From contig JAOTVS010000002.1 in the NCBI GenBank assembly GCA_029863275.1, positions 1 to 64,000 on the forward strand: a stretch of 64,000 bases of DNA, in the 5' to 3' direction. The DNA comes from Candidatus Nitrosopumilus sp. (GTDB lineage Archaea; Thermoproteota; Nitrososphaeria; Nitrososphaerales; Nitrosopumilaceae). Made by a program: the position numbers and the translations under genes. The notes under the pieces are model-generated. The model did no database searches and was not told where the DNA came from. It was given only the letters and a program-made list of their open reading frames with translations. Shown here piece by piece: positions 53,571 through 61,972 of the stretch; position 1 is the first letter of the stretch, and each line of letters opens with the position of its first letter.

Positions 53571-54362
53571 ATGACAATCAAGATTCAAACGTTGCCAATT
53601 ACAAATTACATGACTGCATACCCAATTTCAGTGGAACCCCAAATTCCAATTACAAAAGCAATAGAGTTTATGGTCGAAAGAGATTTTGGAAATCTTGTTA
53701 TAAGTGATGGAACAATGCCAAAAGGCATTCTGACAGAACGTGAAATTCTAAAAGCAATTGCTGATTCCCGAAATCTTGATGATTTAACAATTAATGATGT
53801 AGGCGGGCAACCATTTACCAAATTGGAATTAGGGGATACTGTTTTAGATGCTGCCCATTTAATGAATAAAAACAAATCGCGGTTATTAGTTTTTGATGAT
53901 GACAAGCTAGTTGGAATTGTCACAGTATCTGATTTGTTGAGGGCATTTAGAAAGATAAAAACTGAGACCTCTCTGGACAAGATTATTAGTACAAAAATTG
54001 AAAAATGTAGTAAAACCGATTCTGTGTTTGATGCGGCAAGGATAATGCATGAAAAAAGAGTAGGGAGCATAATAATTCAAGATATGAAAGGATATGGGAT
54101 TTTTTCTGAAAGAGATCTTTTAACGTATCTCTATTCAAATAATTTTAAGTTAGATCAGGAGGTTGGGAAATATTCATCATCCCCTCTGATTGTAGCTGAT
54201 GAGGAAATAACTACTAATCAAGCAGCAAGTATTATGGCTGCAAACAACATCAAAAGACTAGGTATTACAAAAAATGATTCTTTGATAGGGATTGTAACTG
54301 CTAGGGATTTACTTGATGCGTATCAAGATGTTTACCTAGCAACTAATCCTACCTTAGAATAA
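53571..54362 (+). CDS. Protein of four CBS domains, second copy
   Basis: 263 aa from ATG 53571; the track's start adds seven residues. The four CBS units start near YMTAYPISVEPQIPITKA, TKLELGDTVLDAAHLM, KIEKCSKTDSVFDAARIM and SPLIVADEEITTNQAASIM. Each ends with the usual 'G.(V/L)...D(L/I)L' strand such as LVGIVTVSDLLRAF and LIGIVTARDLLDAY. It resembles the protein at 27077 in plan but is shorter and has no inserted loop. An adenine-nucleotide sensing role is expected from the family. Confidence 0.9.
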   Translation: MTIKIQTLPITNYMTAYPISVEPQIPITKAIEFMVERDFGNLVISDGTMPKGILTEREILKAIADSRNLDDLTINDVGGQPFTKLELGDTVLDAAHLMNKNKSRLLVFDDDKLVGIVTVSDLLRAFRKIKTETSLDKIISTKIEKCSKTDSVFDAARIMHEKRVGSIIIQDMKGYGIFSERDLLTYLYSNNFKLDQEVGKYSSSPLIVADEEITTNQAASIMAANNIKRLGITKNDSLIGIVTARDLLDAYQDVYLATNPTLE

Positions 54363-54590
54363 ACTAAATTCATAATCCCTTCGCTAGGAACTTTATGAAG
54401 ATCTTTGACTAGTAGGATAAAATCAGAACTATTTCAGTTAATTACTTTTACCTCATCATTGATTCAGAGAAAAATTTGATGGTTTTAAATTTTTAAACTT
54501 ATTTCTTGAAGGACTTGTAGACGCTAAATTGTATCTGATAAAACTCAAAGAAAACAGATACCAGTTTTGTTTTCTAAAGTTATTCACTCA

Positions 54591-55055
54591 TCACTCACTG
54601 TCTATATCTTGAGGCATATCTTTAGATGAAATATAGTCAGTCATGGTCAAATCAACTAGTTTGAACATCCTTGAAAAAATCTCCTTGTCAAGCATACCAA
54701 AAAATATCAATGATTTAAAAAAAATCTTGTTTTCATCAATGCATTGTTGAAGTTTTGGCTTATCTTCTAATTTATACAGTTGAACCATTTGTCTCCATTT
54801 TTCTTTCAACTCTTGGATTTGGTTTTCTAAATTTTTTTCTCCTTTTTCTGTAATGTTGATTTCTATTTTTATGCCCAAAAATCCCTTTTTTTCATTTACT
54901 ACAATTAAATTTCTAGATTCTAATTTTTCCAAAACTTGCTCTAATTCTTTTGAAGGGACATTGGCAACTTTTGATATTTTATCAAAAGATTTTATTCCTG
55001 CTTTGATAGTTGCTAAAACAATTGTCTCCTTTGGTCCCTCGTCCATATTCTTCAT
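54591..55055 (-). CDS. Winged-helix transcriptional regulator-like protein
   Basis: 154 aa. The N-terminal half reads like a winged helix: ETIVLATIKAGIKSFDKISKVANVPSKELEQVLEKLESRNLIVVNEKKGFLGIKIEINITEKGEK, with the helix-turn-helix near residues 20-50 and a wing ending in TEKGE. A coiled-coil segment (NLENQIQELKEKWRQMVQLYK) and a helical end follow, which would allow dimerisation. The target is unknown. It is divergent from the deacetylase gene about 155 bases away and may regulate it; that is inference. Confidence 0.7.
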   Translation of the reverse strand: MKNMDEGPKETIVLATIKAGIKSFDKISKVANVPSKELEQVLEKLESRNLIVVNEKKGFLGIKIEINITEKGEKNLENQIQELKEKWRQMVQLYKLEDKPKLQQCIDENKIFFKSLIFFGMLDKEIFSRMFKLVDLTMTDYISSKDMPQDIDSE

Positions 55056-55210
55056 ATTTTGAGTACTGTTAAAACATTTTGCAAAAAAACAAATTACTTT
55101 GTATTTGACATCTACTCTTTTTTATTTATTTTTTTATAATGTGAAAATTGTACAGATTTAGAACTAAACTATTAAGTTCTTATTTACCAGGTTCATTTTA
55201 TTAAAATGGA

Positions 55211-56197
55211 ATGAAATTACTGGCCACATCTCTTGGTATTCTCTGCATCTTGTCTTACGCCCCTTATATCCATGCTGAGGTTGATGGAGGACGTGTTAAC
55301 TTTTCTGATCATGCATTTGAAAAAATGATACCTTTAGAAATTTGTAACTGTGTAGCATTTAGAATGGATGATATTCAAAATTATTGGTTACTAGAACCTC
55401 AACTTGAAGTACTGGAGACATTCAGAGAATATAATGTTCCGATAACTATAGGTGTAATTGGAAACGATTTTGAGGAAGATATTGTCAAATACATTCGGAA
55501 TGTCACCAACAGTGAAAATTCCAATATTGAAATTGCAAATCATAGTTGGGCCCATGAAGATTTTTCCCTTTTAGACAAAGACCATCAAAACCAGTCAATA
55601 AAAAATACTAACGACAGGATTTTTAATATGACTGGCCTATTACCAAAAATATTTTATCCTCCATTTGGTGTATCTAATAACAGTACGCTAGAAGTATTGA
55701 GAGATCACAATTTTACTATTATGAGTTCAACCTTTGCCTCCAGTCCACCACCTTACCCTCTGGTAATTTCTGGAATTCATCATTTTCCCGCCACAGCCCT
55801 TACTGCTGACTATGTTGCAGAATCAAAAATGTTTGAAGGTCTTCCGTTTAATGAAACATTAAAAGACATTCAAAATAGTCAGGAAAAATTTGGATTTTCA
55901 GTAGTTGCATTACATCCCCAAGAATTTGCAATGATTGAAAATGGGGAATATGTTGACAAGGTAAATCAGGAACAAATCCAAGAACTTGCCTTGTTAATTG
56001 AAGAAATTCAAAAATCAGATCTAAAAACAGTTTTCGTCAGCCAAATTAATGACAATTTAATAAAAAATCCAGAATACCTACAAACAGGATCATCCAATTC
56101 AGTATCATCTGGTGTATGGATGATTTGGGTGGTACCAGCAGTAGCAGGAATTGTCGGTGCTGGAGTTTATCTAGTAAAGTTTAGAGCAAGAAAATAA
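55211..56197 (+). CDS. Surface-anchored polysaccharide deacetylase-like protein
   Basis: 328 aa NodB-homology protein. An N-terminal signal (LLATSLGILCILSYAPYIHAE) leads to the domain. VAFRMDDIQ replaces the usual FDDG motif 1. IANHSWAHED near residue 110 supplies the zinc histidines of motif 2, and FYPPFGV near 152 stands for motif 3. The C-terminus has a span (VWMIWVVPAVAGIVGAGVYLV) with a short basic tail, so it is held on the cell surface. N-acetyl removal from surface sugars is the family function; metal-site Asp pairing should be checked. Confidence 0.8.
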   Translation: MKLLATSLGILCILSYAPYIHAEVDGGRVNFSDHAFEKMIPLEICNCVAFRMDDIQNYWLLEPQLEVLETFREYNVPITIGVIGNDFEEDIVKYIRNVTNSENSNIEIANHSWAHEDFSLLDKDHQNQSIKNTNDRIFNMTGLLPKIFYPPFGVSNNSTLEVLRDHNFTIMSSTFASSPPPYPLVISGIHHFPATALTADYVAESKMFEGLPFNETLKDIQNSQEKFGFSVVALHPQEFAMIENGEYVDKVNQEQIQELALLIEEIQKSDLKTVFVSQINDNLIKNPEYLQTGSSNSVSSGVWMIWVVPAVAGIVGAGVYLVKFRARK

Positions 56198-56304
56198 TTT
56201 GAAATTATTTTTTGGAAAGGATGAATCTATTCTGTTTAAAAAAAATAAGAATAATTGAAAATAATCAAGTTTAAAATTAATCAAACGAAACTAATCTAAA
56301 TTTT

Positions 56305-56433
56305 CTATTTTTGGTGTTTTGGTAAACATTCTTTGCAATATACTGGTCTGCCTTCTTTTGGTTCAAAAGGAACTTCGGAATCTTTTCCGCAGTCAGCACA
56401 AACACATTTGTACATTTTTCTGTCTTGTGACAT
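56305..56433 (-). CDS. 42-aa zinc-ribbon protein (CxxC...CxxC), missed by the ORF track
   Basis: MSQDRKMYKCVCADCGKDSEVPFEPKEGRPVYCKECLPKHQK. The pattern CADCGKDSEVPFEPKEGRPVYCKEC is the small zinc-ribbon known from many archaea and bacteria as the CxxC-x17-CxxC type. A TATA-like TTATAG lies about 25-28 bases before the ATG at 56433. Too short for the track's limit. Function unknown; such proteins may bind RNA or act as zinc-ribbon adaptors. Confidence 0.8.
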   Translation of the reverse strand: MSQDRKMYKCVCADCGKDSEVPFEPKEGRPVYCKECLPKHQK

Positions 56434-56542
56434 ACTTCATATGAATCTCTTCCCTATAAGAACGGGTGTATTGACAATCCTTTGAAGGATCAGTTTTCAT
56501 TTTTTAGGTACCAAAATGGCATGAATGATTTTAGGTTAGAAT

Positions 56543-56674
56543 CTAATACTTTGGTTTTCTCTTTTTCTTATCTTGTTGTTCCTTTTTGTATTTTTTTATC
56601 CGCAGTTTTTGTCTACCTTCCTTCTCCCCTTTTTGTAATCTACTATCTTTTTTCTTTGGTTTTCTCTTGGTCAT
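56543..56674 (-). CDS. 43-aa very basic protein, missed by the ORF track
   Basis: MTKRKPKKKDSRLQKGEKEG...KKKRKPKY: about half the residues are Lys or Arg, with repeated KRKPK at both ends. The ATG lies one base after the stop of the 40-aa zinc protein (TAATATG), so the two form a small operon. The track's ORF 56482-56724 on the other strand is the shadow of this gene. Function unknown; disordered nucleic-acid binding is plausible. Confidence 0.55.
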   Translation of the reverse strand: MTKRKPKKKDSRLQKGEKEGRQKLRIKKYKKEQQDKKKRKPKY

Positions 56675-56675
56675 A

Positions 56676-56798
56676 TTATTCATCTGAATCATCTACCTTT
56701 TCTAAAATCATATCAGATCCTTGACATGACTCACATTTTTCCATTAGTCCAAATTCATTTCTATACTCACCTTTTCCATCACATCTAAGACAAGTCAT
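56676..56798 (-). CDS. 40-aa DnaJ-like zinc-finger protein, missed by the ORF track
   Basis: MTCLRCDGKGEYRNEFGLMEKCESCQGSDMILEKVDDSDE. CLRCDGKGEY...CESCQGS matches the CxxCxGxG repeat of DnaJ-type zinc fingers, in the minimal form of two knuckles. A CTTTAATG element lies about 25 bases before the ATG 56798. The 43-aa basic gene follows one base downstream. Role unknown. Confidence 0.75.
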   Translation of the reverse strand: MTCLRCDGKGEYRNEFGLMEKCESCQGSDMILEKVDDSDE

Positions 56799-56959
56799 TA
56801 TGTTCTATTTCGCTTAGGTGAGCATTAAAGTTTCATGTCTCAAATTCTTTCCAAAAAAAAGCCTAAAATTGTTTGATACCCACAATTATTTTACCGACAA
56901 AAGGAAATTGTATATTTTAGACAAATACCGGCATGAAATTCTAAAACCGTTCAAGCTCA

Positions 56960-57643
56960 TCAACCAAAACTAAATGGAATGCTAACAAGAGAGGTAATAG
57001 TCCCAACCAAGATAATTAGTCCAAAGGCTTTTCCCGTACCAAATCCATGAACAACCTTTATGGCCTTTATTGTAACAATTAATCCCCAAATAGCAAAACT
57101 AATTCCCACAATTGCAAGCAAGAGTACATATCCGATAAAGGATCCCAACAATGAAAAAACTTCTTCATCGTCATTATTAGGATCTAAAAGGATTGAAGAG
57201 TCTATTGATGTAAAAGAACCCCACATTAGAAAAAGTAGCATTGCCATAATTATGGTAATTGGAATAACTATTGCATGAATGTGAAAAATTACAGAAAAAA
57301 CTTTCTTCCAATTTGTATTTCCATCAAGCTTTTTTCCAATAAAATAATATAATATAGCTGAAACAAATCCACTCAATAAGCTTGAGATAATAGATAATCC
57401 TACTGCAGAATCCTCCAGTGGAAATGTTTCATCGATATTTTCTGATTCTGGAATTTCAAAATATGCATCATCAAGAGGCATCATTACAAATGGCAATACT
57501 GCCAAACCTCCAAGAACAGATGAAATAATTAACAATGCAATTGATTGTGAAAAATACTTCTCTTCATTGTCCCTTACTTGCAAAAACGCAGAGTTTGGAG
57601 AAATAAAAACTCGTAAAATTAAACTAAGATCAAAGTAGAACAA
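56960..57643 (-). CDS. YIP1-family membrane protein
   Basis: 227 aa with about five hydrophobic segments and a short soluble N-terminus (LILRVFISPNSAFLQVRDNEEKYFSQS) that is typical of YIP1 proteins. A stretch of acidic residues (PDDDEEVFSLLG-like, near residue 150) lies between helices 3 and 4. The C-terminal part HGFGTGKAFGLIILVGTITSLVSIPFSFG is the conserved end. The role in archaea is unknown. Start at TTG 57643 is assumed. The nearest upstream gene on its strand is pyrE, far away. Confidence 0.7.
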   Translation of the reverse strand: MFYFDLSLILRVFISPNSAFLQVRDNEEKYFSQSIALLIISSVLGGLAVLPFVMMPLDDAYFEIPESENIDETFPLEDSAVGLSIISSLLSGFVSAILYYFIGKKLDGNTNWKKVFSVIFHIHAIVIPITIIMAMLLFLMWGSFTSIDSSILLDPNNDDEEVFSLLGSFIGYVLLLAIVGISFAIWGLIVTIKAIKVVHGFGTGKAFGLIILVGTITSLVSIPFSFG

Positions 57644-58003
57644 ATATCAAATTCAATTGAAATTAAATATTGATAAATATTTAGAGCAAATTTATCCAAG
57701 GAAACCTGTTGAAATTGTTTATACAGTGCATAAAAAGGAAATAATCTAAATTATATAAAACCCATTTTTCTTATAAAATATCCTTTTTCAGCTCTATCCA
57801 ATTTTTATTTTGTTTAGCATAAATCTCAAATATCTTTGAGAAAAAAATGAAAAACAAAATTCCAAGTTGTTTGTATAAATTGTATGCTCTAAAATTAAAA
57901 CTATCATGCCTGAATTGAATCAAACATTAAAAATAAAATATTCTGAATCCCTTCTAACTTGTTCTAATTCCATTAGTTTTAAAAAGACTATAGATAAAGT
58001 CTG
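57644..58003. other. Intergenic, AT-rich, no gene seen
   Basis: About 360 bases between the YIP1 gene start and the candidate sRNA. No ORF of note and no repeat were found. A TATA-like TTTTAAAAA at 57977-57985 lies just before the candidate C/D sRNA. Confidence 0.5.
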
Positions 58004-58068
58004 CTGGCTGCAATGAAGAATCAGAGTTATATCTGAATGGTGATTTGAAGGCATTTGTCTGAGCTGCC
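58004..58068 (+). ncRNA. Candidate C/D box sRNA (2'-O-methylation guide)
   Basis: Boxes in order: C-like ATGAAGA (58013-58019, one mismatch from RTGATGA), D' CTGA (58033-58036), C'-like GTGATTT (58040-58046), D CTGA (58059-58062). The D'-C' gap is 3 bases, as in archaeal sRNAs. The two guide spacers are 13 and 12 bases (ATCAGAGTTATAT and GAAGGCATTTGT). The flanks GGCTGC and GCTGCC pair except for one U:U, forming the terminal stem. TTTTAAAAA sits about 25 bases upstream. Boxes are imperfect, so this is a prediction. Confidence 0.5.
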
Positions 58069-58073
58069 ACTAT

Positions 58074-58682
58074 TTACTTAATCTTAATTTGTTCTTGGAC
58101 TTTTTGTAAAATTTTATCATCCACAAGGTTTTGCTCATGTAAATATTTTGTAATTTGTATAACAGTTGTAATAGAATGCAGATTAACTCCTTGGGCTTTA
58201 AGAGCTTCATCAGCTCCCTCCATTCTATTAACAATTACATAAGCATCTTCAACCTTGATTTTTTGCTCCTTTAATGAAACTATTCCATTTACAACTGAAC
58301 CACCAGTGGTTGCAACATCATCTATCATTACCACTTTCATACCATCCCATATTTTTCCTTCAACTGATTTTGATGTTCCATAGTCTTTTGGTTTACTTCT
58401 AACATAGATTAACGGTTTTACAACTTCAATTGCCAATGCTGAGGCTATCACTAAACCCCCAGTTGGGACAGAAACTAGAGCATCAAATCTATCAAGACCA
58501 ACATCTTTGATTATTTCATTTTGAAGATATTTTATCATCTTACGAAATTGTTGAGGATAGCTAGGAATTAGTCTCAAATCAACATAATATGAGCTTTTTT
58601 TACCACTTGCAAGAGTAAAATCCCCAAATCTAATTATTTTTTTTTCATGCAAAAAAGTTGAAAACTCTTTTACAAAATCCAT
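58074..58682 (-). CDS. pyrE: Orotate phosphoribosyltransferase
   Basis: Pyrimidine synthesis enzyme that adds phosphoribose to orotate, 202 aa. The PRPP motif VVMIDDVATTGGSVVNGI is near residue 112. The N-terminal KEFSTFLHEKKIIRFGDFTLASGKKSSYYVDLRLI (the SGxxSxxY motif) and SVPTGGLVIASALA near 70 are typical. No orotidine decarboxylase fusion. It diverges from the LarA-like gene with 51 bases between the starts. Its stop lies five bases past the candidate sRNA. Confidence 0.94.
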   Translation of the reverse strand: MDFVKEFSTFLHEKKIIRFGDFTLASGKKSSYYVDLRLIPSYPQQFRKMIKYLQNEIIKDVGLDRFDALVSVPTGGLVIASALAIEVVKPLIYVRSKPKDYGTSKSVEGKIWDGMKVVMIDDVATTGGSVVNGIVSLKEQKIKVEDAYVIVNRMEGADEALKAQGVNLHSITTVIQITKYLHEQNLVDDKILQKVQEQIKIK

Positions 58683-58733
58683 ACCAAAATTAACTACACT
58701 GGATTTATTTTGGTTTGTATTTGATGTAAAACC

Positions 58734-59816
58734 ATGCCTGAAATCTGGTTAAACTATGGGATTACTGATGTTGTTTTGGATATTCGAGCAGAGAATTTAG
58801 ATCAAAAAATAGAATCTGAAGGCACAATTTTAGAAGATTCTGCAATTAATGAAAAGCTAAGTTCCATAGATCTTTCAAAACCTATGGATTTGGTGGTTTT
58901 ACATAATTCAAGATCTATTCAAAAAATCATTACTTCACTCTTTACAATTTGTGAGCAAAAATCATTTCCCTTCCCAAATGTTTTAGCTGAGAAAAAAATA
59001 ATGAATCAGGTAAAAGCTGGGATGCCTGAAGGTAGTTCCATTAATGAATTTGATAACAATGAGCTTTCCAATTCTAACCTTGTCTTCATGGGGGAAATGG
59101 AATTTGATGGATTATTTGGATACGAAACAATATCCACTAGGCTAATAAAAAAATTCGGCCAAGATCACATGCTTTCAGCATATGCTAAACGAAAAGAAAA
59201 TTTTCCAACCCCTGGACAACCAACTGATAGTTTTGAGGAGGCAAAAAAGTTTTCAAACAACTTTGAAATTCAAGGAATAGAAATTGTTGCAAATTCCAAA
59301 GGAATTGTAGATTTCTCGATTGATCACCCTTCAAAAACTCTCTTTTTAACTAAATCTTTGGAATCATTTGGTGTTCAAGATATTGAAAAACAAAAATCAA
59401 TGATAATCAGTACAGGAAAGGATTCTAGCAATTTTAACTTGAGTAAATCTCTTTCATCTCTTTGGAATTGTTCGAGGGCTATCCAAAATGGTGGTCTTGC
59501 AATATTAGTTGCAGAATGTAAAGGTGGTTTAGGATCAGATGCAATTCAGCAATACATTGAAGGACGATTTCCTCTTGAAAAACTCAAAAATCCTACTAAA
59601 TACATTGAAGGTATGGAGGATTTATTGTTCTTAACTGAAATTCAAAAAAATTTCCAAATTGGTCTGGTTTCTATTCTTCCTGAATTTTATGTAAAAAAAC
59701 TAAACTTGATTACATTATCTGGTATAAAAGAGTCAATGGATTATATTCTTAAAACTCAAGGAGCTCGACAAAAAGTTTCCATAGTTTCTGATGGTGCAAG
59801 AACACTAATTCGTTAA
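58734..59816 (+). CDS. LarA-like (lactate racemase/DUF2088 family) protein, divergent
   Basis: 360 aa. The N-terminus PEIWLNYGITDVVLDIRAENL recalls the start of LarA (W.LPYG). A central part is diverged. The C-terminus SRAIQNGGLAILVAECKGGLGSDAIQQYIEGR matches the 'A...V..GG.I.L.AEC..G.G' motif of LarA, and ends QGARQKVSIVSDGARTLIR. The residues that bind the nickel-pincer cofactor and the catalytic His pair are not obvious, so racemase activity is doubtful. Family assignment by pattern only. No larB, C or E is in the window. Confidence 0.6.
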   Translation: MPEIWLNYGITDVVLDIRAENLDQKIESEGTILEDSAINEKLSSIDLSKPMDLVVLHNSRSIQKIITSLFTICEQKSFPFPNVLAEKKIMNQVKAGMPEGSSINEFDNNELSNSNLVFMGEMEFDGLFGYETISTRLIKKFGQDHMLSAYAKRKENFPTPGQPTDSFEEAKKFSNNFEIQGIEIVANSKGIVDFSIDHPSKTLFLTKSLESFGVQDIEKQKSMIISTGKDSSNFNLSKSLSSLWNCSRAIQNGGLAILVAECKGGLGSDAIQQYIEGRFPLEKLKNPTKYIEGMEDLLFLTEIQKNFQIGLVSILPEFYVKKLNLITLSGIKESMDYILKTQGARQKVSIVSDGARTLIR

Positions 59817-59822
59817 ACTGAT

Positions 59823-60953
59823 TTAGAAGATACAAAAACCTCTTGAAAATGGCATACAAATATTCTCAGGAATAGGAATACACAAAACAGCCAAAGCAAC
59901 TATTCCAAGATAAGCTAATTTTCGATTTCTTGATATGGGTGACATATCATCTAAGGGATTTGCACTAATACCTCTCCTGCTCAAGAAGTAAATCATTATT
60001 GCAGCAAACTCAAATCCGATTATTGCCAGAACTACAAGACTCGCATAAGTACTATATTTATGCCATTTTGCTCCAAAAAAAGTTCTTGCCATATGACCTC
60101 CATCTAATTGCCAAGCTGGCATTAAGTTTAAAAAAGTTATAAAAAATCCAATCCATGATGCCCACAAGACAGGAGTAAGTATCACCTCATTTTCAGGACC
60201 TCCTTTACCAAATAGAGAAAGTGATCCTGTCATAAATAATGGCTCACCAAAAGAAAATTCTATTAAATTATTTTCTTCATGTAGTTGTAAAGCTAAATCT
60301 GATTCTATTACTGGAGCAGTATATGCTCCATATAATGAGACGACTACTGCAATAACTAATCCTGCAATAGGCCCAGCAATTGCAACATCAAATAATATCT
60401 TCCTGTTAATCATCGGCCCTTTTGGTATGATCAGTGCGCCAAAAGTCGGAAGGAACCCAAACACCGGTATTCCAGGTATGAAATATGGCCAGGTTGTCTT
60501 TAAGCCATGTATTTTAGCTGCAATCATGTGACCCAACTCATGAATTCCAAGAATCCCCAAAAGAGATAATGTGTAAATTACCGCCATTTCTGAAGGTTTA
60601 CCAATGTCTATGTTTGGTATTGCATTGACCCCGAGTGTCCTGTAAAACCCGTCAATCATCACAAAAATAACTACAACCGCAAACAATATCCTAGGAATCC
60701 ATGGCGAGCTCAACCATTTTCGTTTCTTTCTGGGAGGAAATTTTTGAATTATAATGTAATTCTCATTACCCATTCGTTCAAGCTTTCCCAAATAATCAAG
60801 ATCTTGAAGTCGTCTTGCTAAATCTTCAAATTTTGATTTAAAGTCGTGATCCTCGATTTTAAATTCTAATGAATAGGTTTCTTTTGTAAATTTACTAACA
60901 TTAAACATTGAATTTACTAGGGATATGACAACCTCAGTTCTTGAATCATCCAT
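59823..60953 (-). CDS. Site-2 protease-type intramembrane metalloprotease (M50)
   Basis: 376 aa membrane protease. The N-terminal soluble part of about 85 residues precedes the first span (WIPRILFAVVVIFVMIDGF). The zinc motif is GIHELGHMIAAKIHG near residue 142, with the second metal ligand in NLMPAWQLDGGHMARTFFG near 292. About seven spans. Such enzymes cleave transmembrane regulators or remnant signal peptides. It is convergent with the LarA-like gene, six bases apart. Confidence 0.92.
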   Translation of the reverse strand: MDDSRTEVVISLVNSMFNVSKFTKETYSLEFKIEDHDFKSKFEDLARRLQDLDYLGKLERMGNENYIIIQKFPPRKKRKWLSSPWIPRILFAVVVIFVMIDGFYRTLGVNAIPNIDIGKPSEMAVIYTLSLLGILGIHELGHMIAAKIHGLKTTWPYFIPGIPVFGFLPTFGALIIPKGPMINRKILFDVAIAGPIAGLVIAVVVSLYGAYTAPVIESDLALQLHEENNLIEFSFGEPLFMTGSLSLFGKGGPENEVILTPVLWASWIGFFITFLNLMPAWQLDGGHMARTFFGAKWHKYSTYASLVVLAIIGFEFAAIMIYFLSRRGISANPLDDMSPISRNRKLAYLGIVALAVLCIPIPENICMPFSRGFCIF

Positions 60954-61213
60954 TCTAAATACTCTATATCTTTCTGATAAATGGCTTTGTGATAAATAAT
61001 TAGTTCTTTCAAATTATGCGTCCTCTAAAAAACACTTGAAAATCAATTCAGGGAATGAACAAATTTGAATATTTTTAGTTGAAAATAGTTTTTTCCTAGA
61101 TTACAGTCTAAAATTCTACTAAAAATAGGCTGGAATTACAAGAGAAAACGTGAAATTTTGTAATATTTTAAATATAAAATAAAATTAAATATCAACAGGA
61201 GATTCCAATAACT

Positions 61214-61714
61214 ATGCAGGTAATTCTTAGACAGTTAGATGATTGTATTATTCGTAGAGCCAGTCCAAGTGATTTGATACCTGTTATGGAAATTAATCTA
61301 AAAACCTTGCCGGAGCATTATTCTGATTATTTTTATGAAAGCCTGCTTTCAGAAGTTCCTGAGGCATTTATTGTAGCAGAGATTAATGGAAAACACGTGG
61401 GCTATATTATGTGCAAAACAGAATATGGGTTTTCTAATTTTAAGAAATTAGGATTTGTAAAAAAAGGCCACGTAGTATCGATTGCCGTACTTGAAGAATA
61501 TCGAAAAAGAGGAATTGGAAAAGCTATAGTTGAAGAATCTACAAACGGTATTAAACTAAAAAAGTGTGATGAATTCTACCTTGAAGTAAGATGTAGCAAT
61601 ACTGAGGCTGTAAAATTATATGAAAAATTAGGATTCGAAATTAAACAACAACTTAACGCATACTATCGTGATGGTGAGGATGCATATCTAATGGCAATTG
61701 AATTGAACAAGTAG
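61214..61714 (+). CDS. GNAT N-acetyltransferase, RimI/Ard1-like
   Basis: 166 aa. Acetyl-CoA-binding motif A is VVSIAVLEEYRKRGIGKAIVEE near residues 94-115 (R..G.GKA), then LEVRCSNTEAVKLYEKLGFE near 127-146, the classical N-terminal-acetyltransferase phrase. The early CIIRRASPSDLIPVMEINLKTLPEHYS segment resembles Ard1. It probably acetylates protein N-termini, as archaeal Ard1 does. ATG 61214 is preceded by AGGAGA at a distance of about 10 bases. An AT-rich TATA region precedes it. Confidence 0.9.
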   Translation: MQVILRQLDDCIIRRASPSDLIPVMEINLKTLPEHYSDYFYESLLSEVPEAFIVAEINGKHVGYIMCKTEYGFSNFKKLGFVKKGHVVSIAVLEEYRKRGIGKAIVEESTNGIKLKKCDEFYLEVRCSNTEAVKLYEKLGFEIKQQLNAYYRDGEDAYLMAIELNK

Positions 61715-61752
61715 TTCAAACCAATAAATATATCACAACTAATTTTATCGCG

Positions 61753-61971
61753 ATGGACAAACGTAAAGGAACTGGACTTTTAATATTTTTTTTATGTATT
61801 GTTGCATTTTTTATCTACGCATACTTGTTAATGTTATCTGAATGGAGTCCAATAGTTTTACAACTCTCTATTCTGATGATTACAGGAGGAATCCTTGGTG
61901 TAATTGCTTGGATTGGATACGTCATGGCCACTACAAAACCATCTTCTGCAACAATTTCTTCTGACGACTAG
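61753..61971 (+). CDS. Small two-span membrane protein
   Basis: 72 aa with two hydrophobic helices (LLIFFLCIVAFFIYAYLLML and VLQLSILMITGGILGVIAWIGYVMATT) separated by SEWSPI and ending in a soluble Ser and Asp tail. It follows the GNAT gene by 38 bases, so it may share a transcript. I recognise no family. Its stop is one base from that of the convergent Trm5-like gene. Confidence 0.65.
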   Translation: MDKRKGTGLLIFFLCIVAFFIYAYLLMLSEWSPIVLQLSILMITGGILGVIAWIGYVMATTKPSSATISSDD

Positions 61972-61972
61972 A

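Noticed and set aside
53606-54070. 154-aa minus-strand ORF
   Set aside because: It is antisense to the second CBS protein; no motif.
54363-54590. Possible C/D sRNA or ORF in the gap after the second CBS gene
   Set aside because: TGATGG and CTGA occur, but not in the order or spacing of C/D boxes, and no ORF of note is present.
56482-56724. 80-aa plus-strand hydrophobic ORF
   Set aside because: It covers the complement of the 43-aa basic and 40-aa zinc proteins on the minus strand; Lys codons read backwards give Phe and Leu, which explains the hydrophobicity.
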